From Metaruminococcus_A sp900762715 (GTDB taxonomy: Bacteria > Bacillota > Clostridia > Oscillospirales > Ruminococcaceae): 15,831 nucleotides of DNA. The notes under the pieces are model-generated. The model had not been told where the DNA came from. It saw only the letters and a list, made by a program, of their open reading frames with translations, and did no database searches. Numbering within the stretch: position 1 is the stretch's first letter; every line of letters begins with the position of its first letter. Positions 13,572 through 15,831 of the stretch are shown here, piece by piece. Position numbers and translations under genes: made by a program. Location: positions 1 through 15,831 of the forward strand of contig DBFBLF010000063.1 in the NCBI GenBank assembly GCA_048204295.1. The letters run 5' to 3'.

Positions 13572-14411
13572 TTAAATGTGGAGCTGCTTTTTTGAGCCGG
13601 ATCTCAGACAGCTCATACAAACAAAGACGAGCCCGTAGACCGCGAGCGGAAAGGCAACGCATGAAAACGGGGAAAAGCTCTGCCAGGAAGTCACGCCGTA
13701 ACAACTGGCAACGAGATTCGGCACCGAGAGGACAAAACCAAAAAGGGCCATCAGAGAACCGGAAGCCAGAAGACTGAAGGTAGTTGCATAGGTTGGGCCG
13801 TTGTAAAAAGCAAGCTTTCCGTATTTAACAAAAAAGAGAGAAGCAAAGTACAAAAACAAAATGACAAAAACGTATTCCGATGTGTTCGATTCAGAAGAGT
13901 GGTCAAAAAAGACCAGAAGCATTTCGGAACAGCACCATAAGGTCAGTACAATGTTGCGGAATAAAAAGGCGCTCGATTCAGGAAGGGCCTGCGTTTGCTT
14001 AACCCCCAGGGCAATAAAGCTGATGGTACAAACTACGGAAAGGGCGGCGGAGACCAGCATCAGAACCGACCAGCCGCTTTCCTGCATGGTTTGCAGAATA
14101 AGCTGTCCAGCAAGTCCTGCCGCGCAGAGGAAAGACAATAAGGAAACGCCAAAACGCCCTTTTGAAAATCCGGCCGACAGAGGAACCCGTTTCAGAAAAA
14201 AAACGAGGACAAGCGTCAAAACTGTGGCGGCAAACAAGGTGATGTCCAGCGCGGGAAGGGAAAAATGCCATTCCTTGTAAAAGCCGGTTTCATAGTCGAT
14301 GGCATAGAACAGCTGCATCACCCGAAAAACGATCCCGCAGGGAATAGACAACGCCAGCAGGGCAACGAGGATAATCCGCAGCGCCCTTGAGTTGAACTTC
14401 ATCGCAATCAT
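13572..14411 (-). CDS. Multi-pass membrane protein of unknown function
   Basis: 279 residues, highly hydrophobic. I count about eight likely transmembrane helices (near 10-32, 52-73, 88-108, 113-136, 148-168, 180-197, 208-230 and 248-269), with short connecting loops and a basic C-terminal tail (SCLRSGSKKQLHI). I recognise no transporter signature, no catalytic motif and no named family. The ATG at 14411 overlaps the citrate synthase stop as ATGA, which implies tight translational coupling; an in-frame ATG at 14402 (MKFNSRAL) is an alternative start. The coupling suggests coordinated expression with citrate synthase, but a role in citrate or 2-oxoglutarate handling is only a guess. A hairpin at 13541-13566 follows. 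Confidence 0.8.
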   Translation of the reverse strand: MIAMKFNSRALRIILVALLALSIPCGIVFRVMQLFYAIDYETGFYKEWHFSLPALDITLFAATVLTLVLVFFLKRVPLSAGFSKGRFGVSLLSFLCAAGLAGQLILQTMQESGWSVLMLVSAALSVVCTISFIALGVKQTQALPESSAFLFRNIVLTLWCCSEMLLVFFDHSSESNTSEYVFVILFLYFASLFFVKYGKLAFYNGPTYATTFSLLASGSLMALFGFVLSVPNLVASCYGVTSWQSFSPFSCVAFPLAVYGLVFVCMSCLRSGSKKQLHI

Positions 14412-15766
14412 CTGCTTTCCAAGTCGATATAAGCTTGTTTCGGCCCAATCGCCTTATAGGCGGGCCGTACGATCCGGTTGCCGTTGAGCAGCTCTTCCAT
14501 CCTGTGAGCGGCCCAGCCTGGCATTCGGGAAACGGCAAAAAGCGGGGTGAACAGGTCGGTGGGAATTCCAAGCATCTGGTAGACAAGGCCGGAATACATA
14601 TCGACGTTTGCACTGATGACCTTGGAGAGGCCGCGTTTGCGTTCGAAAATTCCAGGCGTTAGTTTTTCAATTGTTTCAAGCAGGCAGAAATCCCGTTCAA
14701 AATCGGTTCCCTGCGCCATTTCGCTTGCGTGCTGTTTTAAAATAACAGCGCGCGGGTCGGACTTGGTGTAAACCGCATGGCCCATTCCGTAAATCAGGCC
14801 GCTGCCGTCCCCGGCTTCCTTGTCAATAATTTTTTCGATAAATGAAGCGATTTCGGTTTCATCCCGATAATTCTTGATATTTTCCCTGAAACAATCCAGC
14901 ATTTCGGCAACTTTTATGTTTGCGCCGCCGTGGCGCGGACCTTTGAGAGCGCTGATCGCGCCGGCGTAGGCTGAATAAGCATCCGTTCCGGTTGAGGTGA
15001 GAGACCGGCAGGTGAAAGTGGAGTTGTTGCCGCCGCCGTGTTCCGCATGGAGCACCAGGCAGAGATCGAGCAGGCGCGCCTCTTCCTCGGTATAAGAGCG
15101 GTCCATCCGAAGGGTGGAAAGGATGCTCTGTGCAAACCCTTCGTCAAGGTTGGATTGGTGGAAATACATGCTGTCATGGTCGTAGTGGCGGCGCTTGATC
15201 TGGTAAGCGTCCACCATGATGGTGGGAATTCGTGCAATGAGCTTGATCGCCTTGTTCATTTCCGCCACCAGGGAATGATCTTCCGCGTTGTCGTCATAAG
15301 AATAGAGCGCGAGGACAGAGCGGGCCATTTTATTCATAATATTGCGGGAAGGCGCTTTAAAGATCATGTCCTCGGCAAAGCCTTCCGGCAGTTCCCGGTA
15401 AAAACTCAGGATGGTGGTAAAATCATCCAGTTCTACTTTGTTCGGAAGAACGCCGAACAACAGCAGGTAGATTACCTCTTCAAAACCGTAGCGGTTGCCT
15501 TTTGTAAAACCGGCGATAAGGTCTTCAATATCAATGCCGCGGTATATGAGCTTTCCGTCAATTGGTTCGCGCTCGTGCTCGTTGAGGACATACCCGTGAA
15601 CATTGCATATTCTGGTGACCCCAGCGACAACCCCGGTTCCGTCGGAATTGCGGAGGCCGCGTTTGACATCGTATTTTTTATAGTACGACGGGTCAATGGT
15701 GTTATATTCCTTGAACCGCTCGCATAATGTTTCAATGGACTTGTATTCGGATTCCGATAAATTCAT
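14408..15766 (-). CDS. gltA: Citrate synthase
   Basis: 452 residues, cytoplasmic. It condenses acetyl-CoA with oxaloacetate to citrate; in fermenting clostridia this mainly feeds 2-oxoglutarate and glutamate synthesis through a partial cycle. The active-site residues are in place: HAEHGGGNNSTF (240-251), H279 in GPRHGGAN, H330 in GMGHAVYTKSDPRA and D389 in NVDMYSG, matching H264, H305 and D362 of the E. coli enzyme. The N-terminal extension before GVTRICNVHGY is common in clostridial forms. A strong AGGAGGG (15780-15774) lies 7 nt before ATG 15766. The 51 nt upstream that remain in the window show no confident promoter. Its TGA overlaps the start of the membrane protein gene. Activity toward propionyl-CoA (2-methylcitrate synthase) cannot be excluded. 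Confidence 0.95.
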   Translation of the reverse strand: MNLSESEYKSIETLCERFKEYNTIDPSYYKKYDVKRGLRNSDGTGVVAGVTRICNVHGYVLNEHEREPIDGKLIYRGIDIEDLIAGFTKGNRYGFEEVIYLLLFGVLPNKVELDDFTTILSFYRELPEGFAEDMIFKAPSRNIMNKMARSVLALYSYDDNAEDHSLVAEMNKAIKLIARIPTIMVDAYQIKRRHYDHDSMYFHQSNLDEGFAQSILSTLRMDRSYTEEEARLLDLCLVLHAEHGGGNNSTFTCRSLTSTGTDAYSAYAGAISALKGPRHGGANIKVAEMLDCFRENIKNYRDETEIASFIEKIIDKEAGDGSGLIYGMGHAVYTKSDPRAVILKQHASEMAQGTDFERDFCLLETIEKLTPGIFERKRGLSKVISANVDMYSGLVYQMLGIPTDLFTPLFAVSRMPGWAAHRMEELLNGNRIVRPAYKAIGPKQAYIDLESR

Positions 15767-15831
15767 TGGCAGTCCCTCCTGTGGTCCAAGCTCCGGTGCG
15801 GCCTGGCGCCGATGATGAAATAATTAATTTT

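Noticed and set aside
15038..15727. A 229-codon open frame opposite citrate synthase.
   Set aside because: It is exactly antisense to a clearly real gene with all catalytic motifs. GC-rich codon use leaves the opposite frame open, and no start site or family resemblance is seen.

Overview
The window looks like a chromosomal segment of a Gram-positive anaerobe of class Clostridia, most likely an Oscillospirales/Ruminococcaceae-type fermenter. The reasons are strong AGGAGG-type ribosome binding sites, GTG starts, many compact intrinsic terminators, moderate-to-high GC with AT-rich promoter islands, and clostridial-type versions of TrmB, the HD protein, TmcAL, acetate kinase and citrate synthase. 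This placement is inferred from gene content only. I see no mobile element, CRISPR array, tRNA or rRNA.

Layout, left to right. (1) Positions 1-809, minus strand: a partial lipoprotein gene whose GTG start overlaps the stop of a YbaK-type aminoacyl-tRNA deacylase. The deacylase has a long leader (about 810-990) with two interlocking perfect inverted repeats. (2) Positions 1076-5932, plus strand: a glycoside operon with its own promoter and terminator. It encodes a GH95 alpha-L-fucosidase/galactosidase, a PfkB sugar kinase and a GH51 alpha-L-arabinofuranosidase. All three look cytoplasmic and no transporter or regulator lies in the window. (3) Positions 6011-6700: a YgjP-type zinc metallopeptidase. 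(4) Positions 6701-7013: a very AT-rich island with a 19-bp palindrome and a strong extended -10 promoter, followed by about 160 nt of structured, non-coding, terminator-ended sequence (candidate ncRNA or cis-acting leader). (5) Positions 7072-8846: HD-domain protein, trmB and mgsA, in tight succession. (6) Positions 9011-12847: acetate kinase (minus) and tmcAL (plus) diverge from promoters that share nearly the same -10 bases. tmcAL is followed by a fused HAD phosphatase / uridine-kinase-like P-loop protein. (7) Positions 12895-15766, minus: citrate synthase overlaps a multi-pass membrane protein, then a terminator-like hairpin precedes nnrE (NAD(P)HX epimerase).

The metabolic theme is ordinary anaerobic central metabolism. 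Plant-polysaccharide side-chain sugars are released and probably phosphorylated, methylglyoxal synthase relieves triose-phosphate overload, AckA makes ATP and acetate, and citrate synthase feeds 2-oxoglutarate/glutamate synthesis. The tRNA-related genes (deacylase, TrmB, TmcAL) are scattered through it.

I found no wholly new multi-gene system. The most promising leads are the structured RNA at 6852-7013, the shared-element divergent promoter linking two acetate-consuming enzymes, the HAD-kinase fusion, and the deacylase leader.
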